Shown here: positions 51,404 to 59,915 of the stretch, piece by piece
How positions within the stretch are numbered: position 1 is the first letter of the stretch
How the letters are laid out: each line of letters begins with the position of its first letter
Assembly: GCF_001422885.1 (NCBI RefSeq)
Contig: NZ_LMMZ01000003.1
Span: forward strand, 135,579-199,578
Direction: 5' to 3'
DNA from: Methylobacterium sp. Leaf104
GTDB lineage: Bacteria; Pseudomonadota; Alphaproteobacteria; Rhizobiales; Beijerinckiaceae
DNA length: 64,000 bases
Made by a program: the position numbers and the translations under genes
Notes under the pieces: model-generated
Told to the model about the DNA's origin: nothing
The model's input: the letters and a program-made list of their open reading frames with translations, nothing else
Database searches by the model: none

Positions 51404-53725
51404 ATGCCCCGCTCTTCGCCGTTCGAGCCCACACGCGATGCGCCCCCCGCCGAGAGCGAGGGCCTGGGCCTGTCGCAGCTCGCCGGCCTGCTGCGCCGGT
51501 CCTGGCGCTGGATCGTCATCCCGACCGCCCTCGTCACCATCGGCGCCATCGCCTTCGTGCAGGTGGTCTCGCCGCGCTACACCGGCGAGGCGAAGATCCT
51601 GCTGGAGAGCCGCGACACCCCCTACACCCGTACCGCGCAGGAGCGCGGCGAGCAGACCCAGCCCATCGACGAACAGGCGGTGGCGAGCCAGGTGCAGGTG
51701 GTGATGTCCCGCGACCTCGCCCGCGAGGCGATCCGCCGGCTCTCGCTCGCCGGCAACGCCGAGTTCGATCCCGGCGTCTCGGGCTTCGGCCCGCTCCAGC
51801 GCGCCCTGATGATGATCGGGCTGGCCAAGAACCCGATGGAGCGCCCGCCCGAGGAGCGGATGCTGGAGACCTACTTCGACCGCCTGACCGTCTACCCGGC
51901 CGGCAAGTCGCGCATCCTCACGGTGGAGTTCCGCTCGAAGGATCCGCACCTGGCGGCGCAGGCGGCCAACACCATCGCCGAGCTCTACATCGCCTCCCTC
52001 GACGCGGCCAAGACCGACACCGCCCGCTACGCCTCGACCTGGCTCGGCGGCAACATCGAGACCCTGCGCACCCGCGTCGCCGATGCCGAGGCCAAGGTCG
52101 AGACCTACCGGGCCAGCCACGGCCTGATCGCCACCGGCGGCGCCGCCGGCCAGCCCCTCGGCGCCCAGCAGCTCGGCGAGCTGTCGACGCAGCTCTCCCA
52201 GGCCCGCACCGCCAAGGCCGACCTCGCCGGCCGCGCCAAGCTGATCAAGGAGATGATCAAGGACGGCCGCGCCTTCGAGATCCCGGATGTGGCCAACAAC
52301 GAGATCATCCGCCGGACCGTCGAGCAGCGCATCACCCTGCGCAACCAGCTCGCCCTCGAATCCCGCACCCTGCTGCCGGCCCACCCGCGCATCAAGGAAC
52401 TGACAGCCCAGATCTCGGACCTCGACGCCCAGATCAAGGCCACCGCCGAGCGCGTGGTCCGCACCCTGGAGAACGATGCCCGCATCGCCGAGGCCCGGGT
52501 CGAGAGCCTGAGCGCGGCGGTCGACGCGCAGCGCGACGTGGTCTCGAAGGGCAATTCCAGCGAGGTCCAGCTGCGCGCCCTGGAGCGCGAGGCGAAGGCC
52601 CAGCGCGAGCAGCTCGAATCCTACCTCGCCCGCTACCGCGAGGCCTCGGCCCGCGACGCCGAGAGCGCGGCCCCGGCCGATGCCCGCGTGGTCTCGCGCG
52701 CCATCACGCCCGAGACGCCGTCCTTCCCCAAGAAGCTCCCGATCGTGCTCCTGGCGGCGGTGCTCGGCCTCCTGTTCGCCACGGGCGGCGTCATCGCCCG
52801 CCACCTCCTCGGGGATCCCGACGGCCCGGGCCGGCGCCGCCGGCGCGAGGAGGAAACCGAGACCGGCGCCGAGCGCCCGGCCTATCACCACCAGCCCTTC
52901 GCCTTTCCGGAAGCCTCCCTGGCGATGGCGCGCCAGGGCGACGCCGCCGGCGCGCCGCTGAAGGCCGCCGCGCGGCCGGTCCCGGCCGCCGCGACGCCCG
53001 AGGCGGCGACCGTCCGGCCGACGCTGGCCCCGGTCCGGGCCGAGGCCACCACGGCCGCGCCCGAAGCGGCGACGGCGGACGCGGGCGCCTATGCCCTCGA
53101 GGCGCTCATCGCCCGCCTGCGCACGGGCGCCGGGCCGGCCCTGTCCGGCGAGGGCCGCGCCGTCCTGGTGGTCGAGGCGGTGCCGGCCAAGCGCAGCGAG
53201 GCGGGCCTCGCGGTCAGCCTCGGCGGCAGCCTCGCGGCGGGCGCGCACGTCGTGGTGGTCGATCTCAACGGTCCCGCCTGCGGCGCGGAGGATGTCGGCC
53301 TCACCGACCTCGTGGCGGGCGAGGCCGCCTTCGCGGACGTGATCCAGTCGATCCCCGGCTCGCGCCTGCACGCGATTCCGCGCGGCTTCGTCGACGCGGC
53401 AATCCTCGCCGAGGAGCCGCAGGCCCTGGCGATCACCCTCGACGCCCTGGCCCAGGCCTATGACTGGGTGGTGTGCCGCCTCGGCACGCCGCAGGTCCAG
53501 ACCGCGCGGGACATCCTCGCGGTGGCCGGCGGCCGGATGGACACGGTGGTCCTCGCCTCGGACCGCAACCCGGAGGATTCCGACCTCCTCGACCTCTACG
53601 CCCTGGCCGAGGCCTCCGGCGCCGCCCAGGTCCTGGTGGCCCAGGACCAGGCCGCCGCCTCCCTCGCCCCCGAGGCACCGGCCTTTTCCGAGGACGCGAT
53701 GCCCCTGCGCCGCTCGGCCGCCTGA
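51404..53725 (+). CDS. Polysaccharide chain-length determinant/Wzc-like protein with degenerate kinase domain
   Basis: A 773-residue inner-membrane protein. A Wzz domain starts with a membrane segment (IVIPTALVTIGAIAFVQVV, about 45-65). A long periplasmic coiled coil (about 200-430) and a second membrane segment (LPIVLLAAVLGLLFATGGVIA) follow. After an alanine/proline linker comes a BY-kinase-like domain (AVLVVEAVPAKRSEAGLAVS, VVVVDLNGPAC). The GEGKS-type Walker A and the tyrosine cluster at the C-terminus are absent, so it is probably not a kinase. I start it at ATG 51404; a TTG 18 bases upstream is in frame. Confidence 0.88.
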   Translation: MPRSSPFEPTRDAPPAESEGLGLSQLAGLLRRSWRWIVIPTALVTIGAIAFVQVVSPRYTGEAKILLESRDTPYTRTAQERGEQTQPIDEQAVASQVQVVMSRDLAREAIRRLSLAGNAEFDPGVSGFGPLQRALMMIGLAKNPMERPPEERMLETYFDRLTVYPAGKSRILTVEFRSKDPHLAAQAANTIAELYIASLDAAKTDTARYASTWLGGNIETLRTRVADAEAKVETYRASHGLIATGGAAGQPLGAQQLGELSTQLSQARTAKADLAGRAKLIKEMIKDGRAFEIPDVANNEIIRRTVEQRITLRNQLALESRTLLPAHPRIKELTAQISDLDAQIKATAERVVRTLENDARIAEARVESLSAAVDAQRDVVSKGNSSEVQLRALEREAKAQREQLESYLARYREASARDAESAAPADARVVSRAITPETPSFPKKLPIVLLAAVLGLLFATGGVIARHLLGDPDGPGRRRRREEETETGAERPAYHHQPFAFPEASLAMARQGDAAGAPLKAAARPVPAAATPEAATVRPTLAPVRAEATTAAPEAATADAGAYALEALIARLRTGAGPALSGEGRAVLVVEAVPAKRSEAGLAVSLGGSLAAGAHVVVVDLNGPACGAEDVGLTDLVAGEAAFADVIQSIPGSRLHAIPRGFVDAAILAEEPQALAITLDALAQAYDWVVCRLGTPQVQTARDILAVAGGRMDTVVLASDRNPEDSDLLDLYALAEASGAAQVLVAQDQAAASLAPEAPAFSEDAMPLRRSAA

Positions 53726-53803
53726 ACCGGCCCGCCCGATCGTCGAGTCACACGGCGCCGCCCTCGCATCCGCGCGGGCGGCGCCCCGCGTTCGGGACGA
53801 TGG

Positions 53804-55003
53804 TCACTCCGCCGCCACCGCCGCCCGGCGCCGGCGCAGGCGCGTCACCAGGGCCATCAGGCGCGGGTCGCGCTTGATGCGGCGCTTGAGGCGGGCGGCG
53901 GCGATGGTCCGGAGGGCGAAGGCCTGCCCGCGCAGGGTCACCGGCAGGGCGACCTCGCCCAGTTCGATGGTCTCGTCGCAGATGCTGCTCTTGTAGCGGG
54001 CCTCGCCGACGCCGAGGTCGAAGCTCCGCCGGCCCCGGGCCGTCTGGTCGCCGACGAGGTGGTGCAGCAGGATGTCGCCCGGGCTCGACCGGCTCACCGC
54101 CGGGTCGGCGTCGAAGGCGGTGAACATGCCGCTGTAGCGCTGCCCGTCGACCGCCCCGGCGAAGACCGCGAAGACGCGGTCCGTCTCGGTGGCCACGAGG
54201 GCCGTCACCTCGAGGACCGAGCCGCCCGCCGGGGAGGCCGCCCGGGCGAGGAAATCCCGCACCGCCGGATCGGCATAGGGATCGGCGAGGCCCATGGCGG
54301 CGAAGCGCGCGGCCTTCTGCCCGTAGAAGGCGGCGAGGAAGCGCCCGACCTCCTCGGAGGTCTCGGCCCGCCGGCAGGCCACGGGCCCGAAGGCCTCCAC
54401 GAGCTTGCGCTCCTTGGCGCGCAGCTTCTTGCGTGCATCGCTGCTGAAGACGCGCTTCAGCGTCGCGTCCGGGTCGGGGCCGAGGATCAGCCCGTAGCCG
54501 TCGCTCGGGGAGGGCTCGGCCCGATGGTGCAGGGGATTGGCGGCGCCGTCCCAGAAGCGGGGCTGGTGCGAGAGGGCGAAGACGTCGATCCCGGTCGCGC
54601 GGCCGAGCCGGCGCAGGGCCTCCGCCAGATCCTCCGGGGGCATCGCCGCCGCCTCGCGCGAGGCGAAGAGCGGCATGTGGTAGTTGGCATGCTTGGCGCC
54701 GACGATCCGGGCCACCCGCGCTCCGCCCTCGCGGGCGACCACGAGGGGCAGGAGCACCCGCGGACGCCCGGCCGCGTCGCGCAGCACGACGATGCGCAGG
54801 TCCGCGTCCGGCATCGTCCGGGCGAAGGCCGCGACCCAGTCGAAGCGCTGGTAGGGCGTCGCCAGCACAGCCGGATCGGCCTCGAGGGCGCGCCACAGGG
54901 CCTCCGCGGCGGCCAGATCGTGGAAGACCTCCGCGGCGAGGCCGTGCCGCTCCCGCGCGCGCATCGCTCCGGCTCCGGTCAGTTCATGGGCGAGAACGGC
55001 CAT
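53804..55003 (-). CDS. GNAT/CelD-like acyltransferase of the polysaccharide locus
   Basis: A 399-residue protein resembling CelD/BcsL and FemAB-type acyltransferases. The first half has EALWRALEADPAVLATPYQRFDWVAAF. The second half carries the acetyltransferase-6 core (SSDARKKLRAKERKL, YSGMFTAFDADPAVSRSSPG, FDLGVGEARYKSSIC). Such proteins often modify or help make cellulose-like or exopolysaccharide polymers. The acyl donor and the target are unknown. The stop lies about 80 bases from the convergent Wzc-like gene. Confidence 0.8.
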   Translation of the reverse strand: MAVLAHELTGAGAMRARERHGLAAEVFHDLAAAEALWRALEADPAVLATPYQRFDWVAAFARTMPDADLRIVVLRDAAGRPRVLLPLVVAREGGARVARIVGAKHANYHMPLFASREAAAMPPEDLAEALRRLGRATGIDVFALSHQPRFWDGAANPLHHRAEPSPSDGYGLILGPDPDATLKRVFSSDARKKLRAKERKLVEAFGPVACRRAETSEEVGRFLAAFYGQKAARFAAMGLADPYADPAVRDFLARAASPAGGSVLEVTALVATETDRVFAVFAGAVDGQRYSGMFTAFDADPAVSRSSPGDILLHHLVGDQTARGRRSFDLGVGEARYKSSICDETIELGEVALPVTLRGQAFALRTIAAARLKRRIKRDPRLMALVTRLRRRRAAVAAE

Positions 55004-55194
55004 GCCATCATCCTTGCCATCATCCTGGGCGACCGGCGGGCCAGGCCCCTCCGGAATGGTGCGCCGACCCTGGACCGGCAGCCCTTAACCCACCGGTGAC
55101 GCCGGGCCGACACGCTCCGCCTGTCTGCGCGCGTGGGTAACGAAACCTTGCCGGTTGGCGTGCTCCCCTGCGGGGCCGCCGAAACGGATAAACC

Positions 55195-56274
55195 ATGTCC
55201 GCGCCCGACACCTCCGCGACCCCGACGCCCCCCCTGAGCCGGCGCCACCGGCTGTTCGCCGCCGGCTTCCGCGCCATCGCGGCGAGCCGGGCGGACCTCT
55301 GGCTCGGCCCGGTGGCGCGGGGGCGCGGGCTGATCCTGACCTTCCACCACGTCCGCCCCGAGCTCCCGGGGGCCTACGCCCCCAACGGCCTGCTGGCGAT
55401 CACCCCCGATTTCCTCGACCGGACCCTGGCGCTGGTGCGCCGGCGCGGCTTCGAGATCATCGGCCTCGACGCCCTGCCGGAGCGCCTCGCCACGGGCGGG
55501 CGCCCCTTCGTGGTGCTCACCTTCGACGACGGCTACCGCGACAATGCCGAGCACGCCGCCCCCATCCTGCGGCGGCACGGAGCCCCCTGGACCCTGTTTC
55601 TCACCAGCGACTTCGCGAGCGGGCGGGGGCGCCTCTGGTGGCTCGAGCTGGAAGAGGCGATCCGGCGCCTCGACCGGGTCCGGGTGCCCGGGGCCGGGCT
55701 CGACCTGCCGGCCCGCGACGCCAGCGAGAAATCCGCGGCCTTCGACAGGGTCTACCGCCACCTGCGGTCTGGGCCGGAGGCGCGACTCCTCGCGGTCATC
55801 GCCGGCCTCTGCGCCGAGGCCGGCCTGGCCCCGGGCGCCATCGCGGGCGACCTCTGCCTGTCCTGGTCCGAGCTGCGCGACCTCGGCCGCGATCCGCTCC
55901 TGACGTTCGGTGCCCACACGATCAGCCACCCGATGCTCGCCAAGCACGACGACGCGGTCGCGCGCCGGGAGATCGGGGAGGGGCGGACGCGGATCGCGGC
56001 CGAACTCGGCCGCCCGGTGGCGCACCTGTCCTACCCGGTGGGCGATCCGACCTCGGCCGGCCCGCGCGACTTCGCCCTCGCCCGGGACCTCGGCTTCGCG
56101 ACGGCGGTGACGACCCGGCCGGGCCACCTGTTCGCGGCCCATGCGGACCACCTGCACGCGCTGCCGCGGGTCTCGGTGAACGGCCACCACCAGACGGAGG
56201 CCGCGCTCTCGGCCCTGCTCTCGGGGGTGCCGTTCCTGGCCTGGAACCGGGGCCGCCGGCTCAACGTCGGCTGA
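55195..56274 (+). CDS. Polysaccharide deacetylase family protein
   Basis: A 359-residue carbohydrate esterase family 4-like protein. Motif 1 is VLTFDDGYRDNAEHA (about residue 105) with the catalytic and metal-binding aspartates. The metal-binding histidines are in FGAHTISHPMLAKHD. Later VAHLSYPVGDPTSAGPRD fits the family. It has no signal peptide, so it probably acts in the cytosol or at the membrane on lipid-linked sugars. Divergent from the acyltransferase gene across 191 bases. Confidence 0.9.
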   Translation: MSAPDTSATPTPPLSRRHRLFAAGFRAIAASRADLWLGPVARGRGLILTFHHVRPELPGAYAPNGLLAITPDFLDRTLALVRRRGFEIIGLDALPERLATGGRPFVVLTFDDGYRDNAEHAAPILRRHGAPWTLFLTSDFASGRGRLWWLELEEAIRRLDRVRVPGAGLDLPARDASEKSAAFDRVYRHLRSGPEARLLAVIAGLCAEAGLAPGAIAGDLCLSWSELRDLGRDPLLTFGAHTISHPMLAKHDDAVARREIGEGRTRIAAELGRPVAHLSYPVGDPTSAGPRDFALARDLGFATAVTTRPGHLFAAHADHLHALPRVSVNGHHQTEAALSALLSGVPFLAWNRGRRLNVG

Positions 56275-56279
56275 CGGGC

Positions 56280-56720
56280 TCAGCGCCGGCGGCGGTGCCG
56301 GCGATAGGAGCGGCTCTCGCCGCCCGCGATGGCGAAGCTGGCGCTCTGGCGGCCGTAGCGCGCGTGGCGCCCGCGCCGCGTGCGGTGCCCGATGGAGGCG
56401 ATGGCCGCCCCCGTCGCGGCGGCACTCGCGGCGATGCTCTGCGGAATCGCCGCGAGGGCGCTGGCGACCTCGGCCGAGGCCGAGGCGGCCCCGGAGGAGA
56501 CGCCGCTGGCGACGTTCTTGGCGGCCGGGCCGAACATGGCGAGGCACTGGTTGTAGGCGAGGTCGTTCTTCAGGCGCTCACAATCGGAGACCGAGCGCGG
56601 CGCCCCTTGCGCCCGCGCCGGCTGCAGCGACAGGACCGACAGGATCGCGAGGCCGAGCAGGAGCGAGGGCGTGCGCAGGCTTAGCATTGAGCGGAACGAC
56701 GGCCTTTTGACGAATGACAC
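56280..56720 (-). CDS. Small exported protein with arginine-rich tail
   Basis: A protein of 146 residues from 56720, or 135 from the ATG at 56687 (MLSLRTPSLLLGLAILSVLS), which gives the better signal peptide. The mature part has a cysteine pair (SDCERLKNDLAYNQCLAMFG), an alanine-rich segment and a highly basic end (RRGRHARYGR, SRSYRRHRRRR). The stop lies six bases from that of the convergent deacetylase gene. No function recognised. Confidence 0.65.
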   Translation of the reverse strand: MSFVKRPSFRSMLSLRTPSLLLGLAILSVLSLQPARAQGAPRSVSDCERLKNDLAYNQCLAMFGPAAKNVASGVSSGAASASAEVASALAAIPQSIAASAAATGAAIASIGHRTRRGRHARYGRQSASFAIAGGESRSYRRHRRRR

Positions 56721-56792
56721 GGCGCGTGTCTGGGCCGCGAGTGCGGCGAAAACCCGACGCGGACCGACGTTTTCTCCCGAGATCCCGGGGTT

Positions 56793-57041
56793 TCAGCGCC
56801 GGTTCCCGGCATCGTTCCCGCTCCCGTCGTTCTTGCTCGCGTCGTTCCTGCCCATCCAGCTGATCAGGGGCATCAGCGGGAAGATCCAGGCGATGCCGAG
56901 CAGGGCGTAGAGCACCGCCTGCACGGGCGCCGGCGTCTCGGAGATCCGGCTGTCGGCGAGCGCCATGGCGAGCGGCGCGTAGACGATGATGAAGGCCAGC
57001 ATCACGATCGTGCCGATCAGCGAGCGGGTGCGGCGGCGCAT
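56793..57041 (-). CDS. DUF2842 family membrane protein
   Basis: An 82-residue protein with two transmembrane segments (LIGTIVMLAFIIVYAPLAMAL and VLYALLGIAWIFPLMPLI), ending in SWMGRND and a polar tail. This is the usual layout of the alphaproteobacterial DUF2842 family. Function unknown. Confidence 0.83.
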   Translation of the reverse strand: MRRRTRSLIGTIVMLAFIIVYAPLAMALADSRISETPAPVQAVLYALLGIAWIFPLMPLISWMGRNDASKNDGSGNDAGNRR

Positions 57042-57140
57042 CGGCCAGGTCCTCGAAGCGAACGGGTGGTCCCAGCGGGGTAGAGCGCCGGGCGAGGGAT
57101 GGCAACGGCCGCGCCCGCGACCCTTTTCGCACCCGTCGCC

Positions 57141-57899
57141 CTAGAGCTCCGCCGAGCGGTTCGACAGCTCCATCCGCAACTGCCGGGCGGCCTCCTGCAG
57201 GGCGGCGTCGCGCCGGCGCCGGGGCCGGGGCACCGTGATCGGCATCTCGGCCGACAGCCGGCCCGGGCTGCCGGCGAGCACAACGACCCGGTCGGCGAGC
57301 GTCACCGCCTCGTCGATGTCGTGGGTGACGAACAGGATGGTCTTGCCCGTCGCCGCCTGGATGCGCTGCAGCTCGTCCTGCAGGCCCTCGCGGGTGAAGC
57401 TGTCGAGCGCCGAGAACGGCTCGTCCATGAGGAGCACGTCCGGATCGACGGCGAGCGCCCGGGCGATGGCGACGCGCTGGCGCTGGCCGCCGGAGAGCTG
57501 GTGCGGCCAGCGCTGGCCGAGGTCGGCGAGGCCCACGAGGTCGAGCATGGCCTGCGCCTTGGCCAGGCGCTCGGCCTTGGACAGGCCGCTGCCCTCGAGC
57601 CCGAAGGCGACGTTGGCGATGACCCGGCGCCAGGGCAGGAGCCGCGCATCCTGGAAGACCAGGGCCATGGGCGTGCGGCAGTCGGGGCGGGCCCGGAGGC
57701 GCACGCTGCCCGAACTCGGCTTGGCCAGCCCGATCAGCACGCGCAGGACGGTGGACTTGCCGACCCCGGATTCGCCCACGATCACGAGGAACTCGCCGCG
57801 GGCCACCTCGAGGTCGAGGTCCGCCAGGATGACGTTGCGGGTGCCGGCGCGCGCGTAGGCGAGCTCGAGCCCCGCGATGGAAATGATCGGCTCGGACAT
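57141..57899 (-). CDS. ABC transporter ATP-binding protein (SsuB/TauB-like)
   Basis: A 252-residue ATPase with Walker A IVGESGVGKST, Q-loop LVFQDARLLPWR, signature QLSGGQRQRVAIARAL, Walker B VLLMDEPFSALD and switch THDIDEA. It follows the permease gene by one base. No binding-protein gene is adjacent, so the substrate (sulfonate, nitrate, taurine or similar) cannot be inferred. Its signature is normal, unlike that of the transporter at 2352-3122. Confidence 0.92.
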   Translation of the reverse strand: MSEPIISIAGLELAYARAGTRNVILADLDLEVARGEFLVIVGESGVGKSTVLRVLIGLAKPSSGSVRLRARPDCRTPMALVFQDARLLPWRRVIANVAFGLEGSGLSKAERLAKAQAMLDLVGLADLGQRWPHQLSGGQRQRVAIARALAVDPDVLLMDEPFSALDSFTREGLQDELQRIQAATGKTILFVTHDIDEAVTLADRVVVLAGSPGRLSAEMPITVPRPRRRRDAALQEAARQLRMELSNRSAEL

Positions 57900-57900
57900 C

Positions 57901-58653
57901 TCAGGCGCGCCACCGTAGGAGCCACCCCTGGAGGGCGACGAAGGCCGTGTCGAACAGGCCGTAGAGGGCGGCCATGGTGAGCATGTAGACGACGACGATG
58001 TCGGTGGAGAGCAGGCTCGAGGCCTGCATCATCCGGGCGCCGACGCCGGGCACGCCGAAGATCTCGGCGGCCACCACCGCCATCCAGGCCTGGCCGAGCG
58101 CCGTGCGCAGGCCGACGAGGATGCCCGGGGTCGCCGCCGGCAGCAGGATCTTGGTGAGCCGGGACCAGGGCGAGCCGAAGCCGAAGGCCTGGGCCACCTC
58201 AACGAGGTCGCGGTCGACGCCGCGTACCGCCCCCTGCGTCGCGAAGAACACGATCCAGAACACGCCGATGGCGATGATGAAGACGGCGGCCTCGGGCTGG
58301 ACGCCGAACCAGATGATGGCGAAGGGCACCCAGGCGAGGCCGGGGATCGGCCGCAGCAGGCGCACGATCCAGGCGGTGGCCGCCTCGAACCAGCGGAACA
58401 TGCCGCTGAGGAGGCCGAGCGCGATGCCGGCGCCCGCGCCGACGGCGAGGCCGGTCACGTAGTGGCTGAGGCTGGACAGGACCGCCTCGCCCCAGACGCC
58501 GAGGCGCACCTCGTTGAGGAAGGCCGCCGGGATCGTGCTCGGCGGCGGCAGGAAGGCCGGGTTGATCAGGCCGAGGCGCGGCATCGCCTCCCAGAACACC
58601 AGGAAGGCGAGGAGCCCGGCCGCCGCCAGGGCGGTGGAGCGCAGGGCCATCAT
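57901..58653 (-). CDS. ABC transporter permease (SsuC/TauC-like)
   Basis: A 250-residue inner-membrane protein with six segments and the BPD_transp_1 coupling loop (DLVEVAQAFGFGSPWSRL). The start of the protein (LAAAGLLAFLVFWEAMPRLG) and FLPPPSTIPAAFLNEV are typical of the SsuC/TauC class. It is paired with the ATPase just downstream. The gap of 150 bases to the epimerase gene holds nothing recognisable. Confidence 0.9.
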   Translation of the reverse strand: MMALRSTALAAAGLLAFLVFWEAMPRLGLINPAFLPPPSTIPAAFLNEVRLGVWGEAVLSSLSHYVTGLAVGAGAGIALGLLSGMFRWFEAATAWIVRLLRPIPGLAWVPFAIIWFGVQPEAAVFIIAIGVFWIVFFATQGAVRGVDRDLVEVAQAFGFGSPWSRLTKILLPAATPGILVGLRTALGQAWMAVVAAEIFGVPGVGARMMQASSLLSTDIVVVYMLTMAALYGLFDTAFVALQGWLLRWRA

Positions 58654-58803
58654 GGCCGGCCGCCCGCGACGCCGTGGGACGAGCCGTCTCGGCGGAAGCG
58701 CCGGGGCGGGAAGGAACTGGGGATCATCGGAGGGACATGCTTCGGTCGGAACGGAGGGGAACGGGTCTGCGGCGGAGGTCTGCGGGAGCGGGGACCTCGC
58801 GGA

Positions 58804-59817
58804 TCAGACCCCGTAATAGCCCCGGTACCACGCCACGAAGGCGGGGATGCCGGTGCTGAGCGGCGTTTCGGGCACCGCGCCGATCAGCACCCGCAGGAGG
58901 TCGGTGCTCGCCTCGGTGCGGGGCACGTCGCCGGGAGGCAGGGGCTGGAGGATGCGCTCGGCGCGGACGCCCAGGGCCCGCTCCAGTTCGTCGATCATCG
59001 CGTCGACCCGGACCGGGCGCCCGCCCCCGATGTTGACGAGGCGGAACGGCGCCACCGGGCTCAGGGTGTCGCCGGGGCAGGCCGGGCCTTGCCCGTCGCC
59101 GGGGCGGGGCGGGGGACGGTCGATCAGGCCCCGGACCGCCGCGACGAGGTCGCCGACATAGGTGAAGTCGCGCTCGGCCGCGCCGCCGGCGAAGACCGTG
59201 ATCGGCTCGCCCGCCAGGATCTTCCGGGTGAACAGGAACAGCGCCATGTCCGGCCGGCCCCAGGGACCGTAGACGGTGAAGAACCGGAAGGCCGTGGTCG
59301 GGATGTCGAACAGGTGGCTGTAGGCATGCGTCATCGCCTCGCCGGCGAGCTTGGAGGCGGCGTAGAGGGTCAGCGGCGTCACCGCGGGATCGGTCTCGCG
59401 GAACGGCAGGGCGGTGTTGCCGCCATAGGCCGAGCTCGTGGAGGCGAACAGGAGGTGGCGCACCGGATGCGCCCGCACCGCCTCGATCAGGTTGGCCATG
59501 CCGACGAGGTTGGCCTCCACGTAGGCGCCGGGATTCTCCAGGCTGTGGCGCACGCCGGCCTGGGCCGCGAGGTGCACCACGATCTCGGGGGCGGCCCGGC
59601 CGACCGCCTCCCGCAGGGCGCCCGGCGTCTCCAGGCGGGCCTCGACGGCGGTGAAACCGGGATCTCGCGCGAGGTCGGCGTGTCGCGCCCGCTTCAGGGC
59701 GACGTCGTAATAGTCGCTGAAGCCGTCGAACCCCGTGACGGCGTGCCCCTCGTCGAGGAGGCGCCGCGCGAGGTGATAGCCGATGAAGCCGGCGCTGCCG
59801 GTCACGAAGACGCGCAT
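58804..59817 (-). CDS. NAD-dependent nucleotide-sugar epimerase (UDP-glucuronate 4-epimerase type)
   Basis: A 337-residue short-chain epimerase. The Rossmann motif is VTGSAGFIGYHLARRLL at the N-terminus. The catalytic YxxxK is in TLYAASKLAGEAM and the active-site serine/threonine region is FASTSSAYGGN. GPWGRPDMALFLFTRKIL is characteristic of UDP-glucuronate 4-epimerases. It probably supplies galacturonate or a related sugar nucleotide for the exopolysaccharide or lipopolysaccharide. Confidence 0.9.
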   Translation of the reverse strand: MRVFVTGSAGFIGYHLARRLLDEGHAVTGFDGFSDYYDVALKRARHADLARDPGFTAVEARLETPGALREAVGRAAPEIVVHLAAQAGVRHSLENPGAYVEANLVGMANLIEAVRAHPVRHLLFASTSSAYGGNTALPFRETDPAVTPLTLYAASKLAGEAMTHAYSHLFDIPTTAFRFFTVYGPWGRPDMALFLFTRKILAGEPITVFAGGAAERDFTYVGDLVAAVRGLIDRPPPRPGDGQGPACPGDTLSPVAPFRLVNIGGGRPVRVDAMIDELERALGVRAERILQPLPPGDVPRTEASTDLLRVLIGAVPETPLSTGIPAFVAWYRGYYGV

Positions 59818-59915
59818 GGGGTTCCTGGCGGCCGTCCGAACCGGATCGCGCCCACCCCCGACCTACACGCAGCGCCGCGCGACCTCAAGAAAGCCGGGCT
59901 CGCCCGGCCCGCCCG

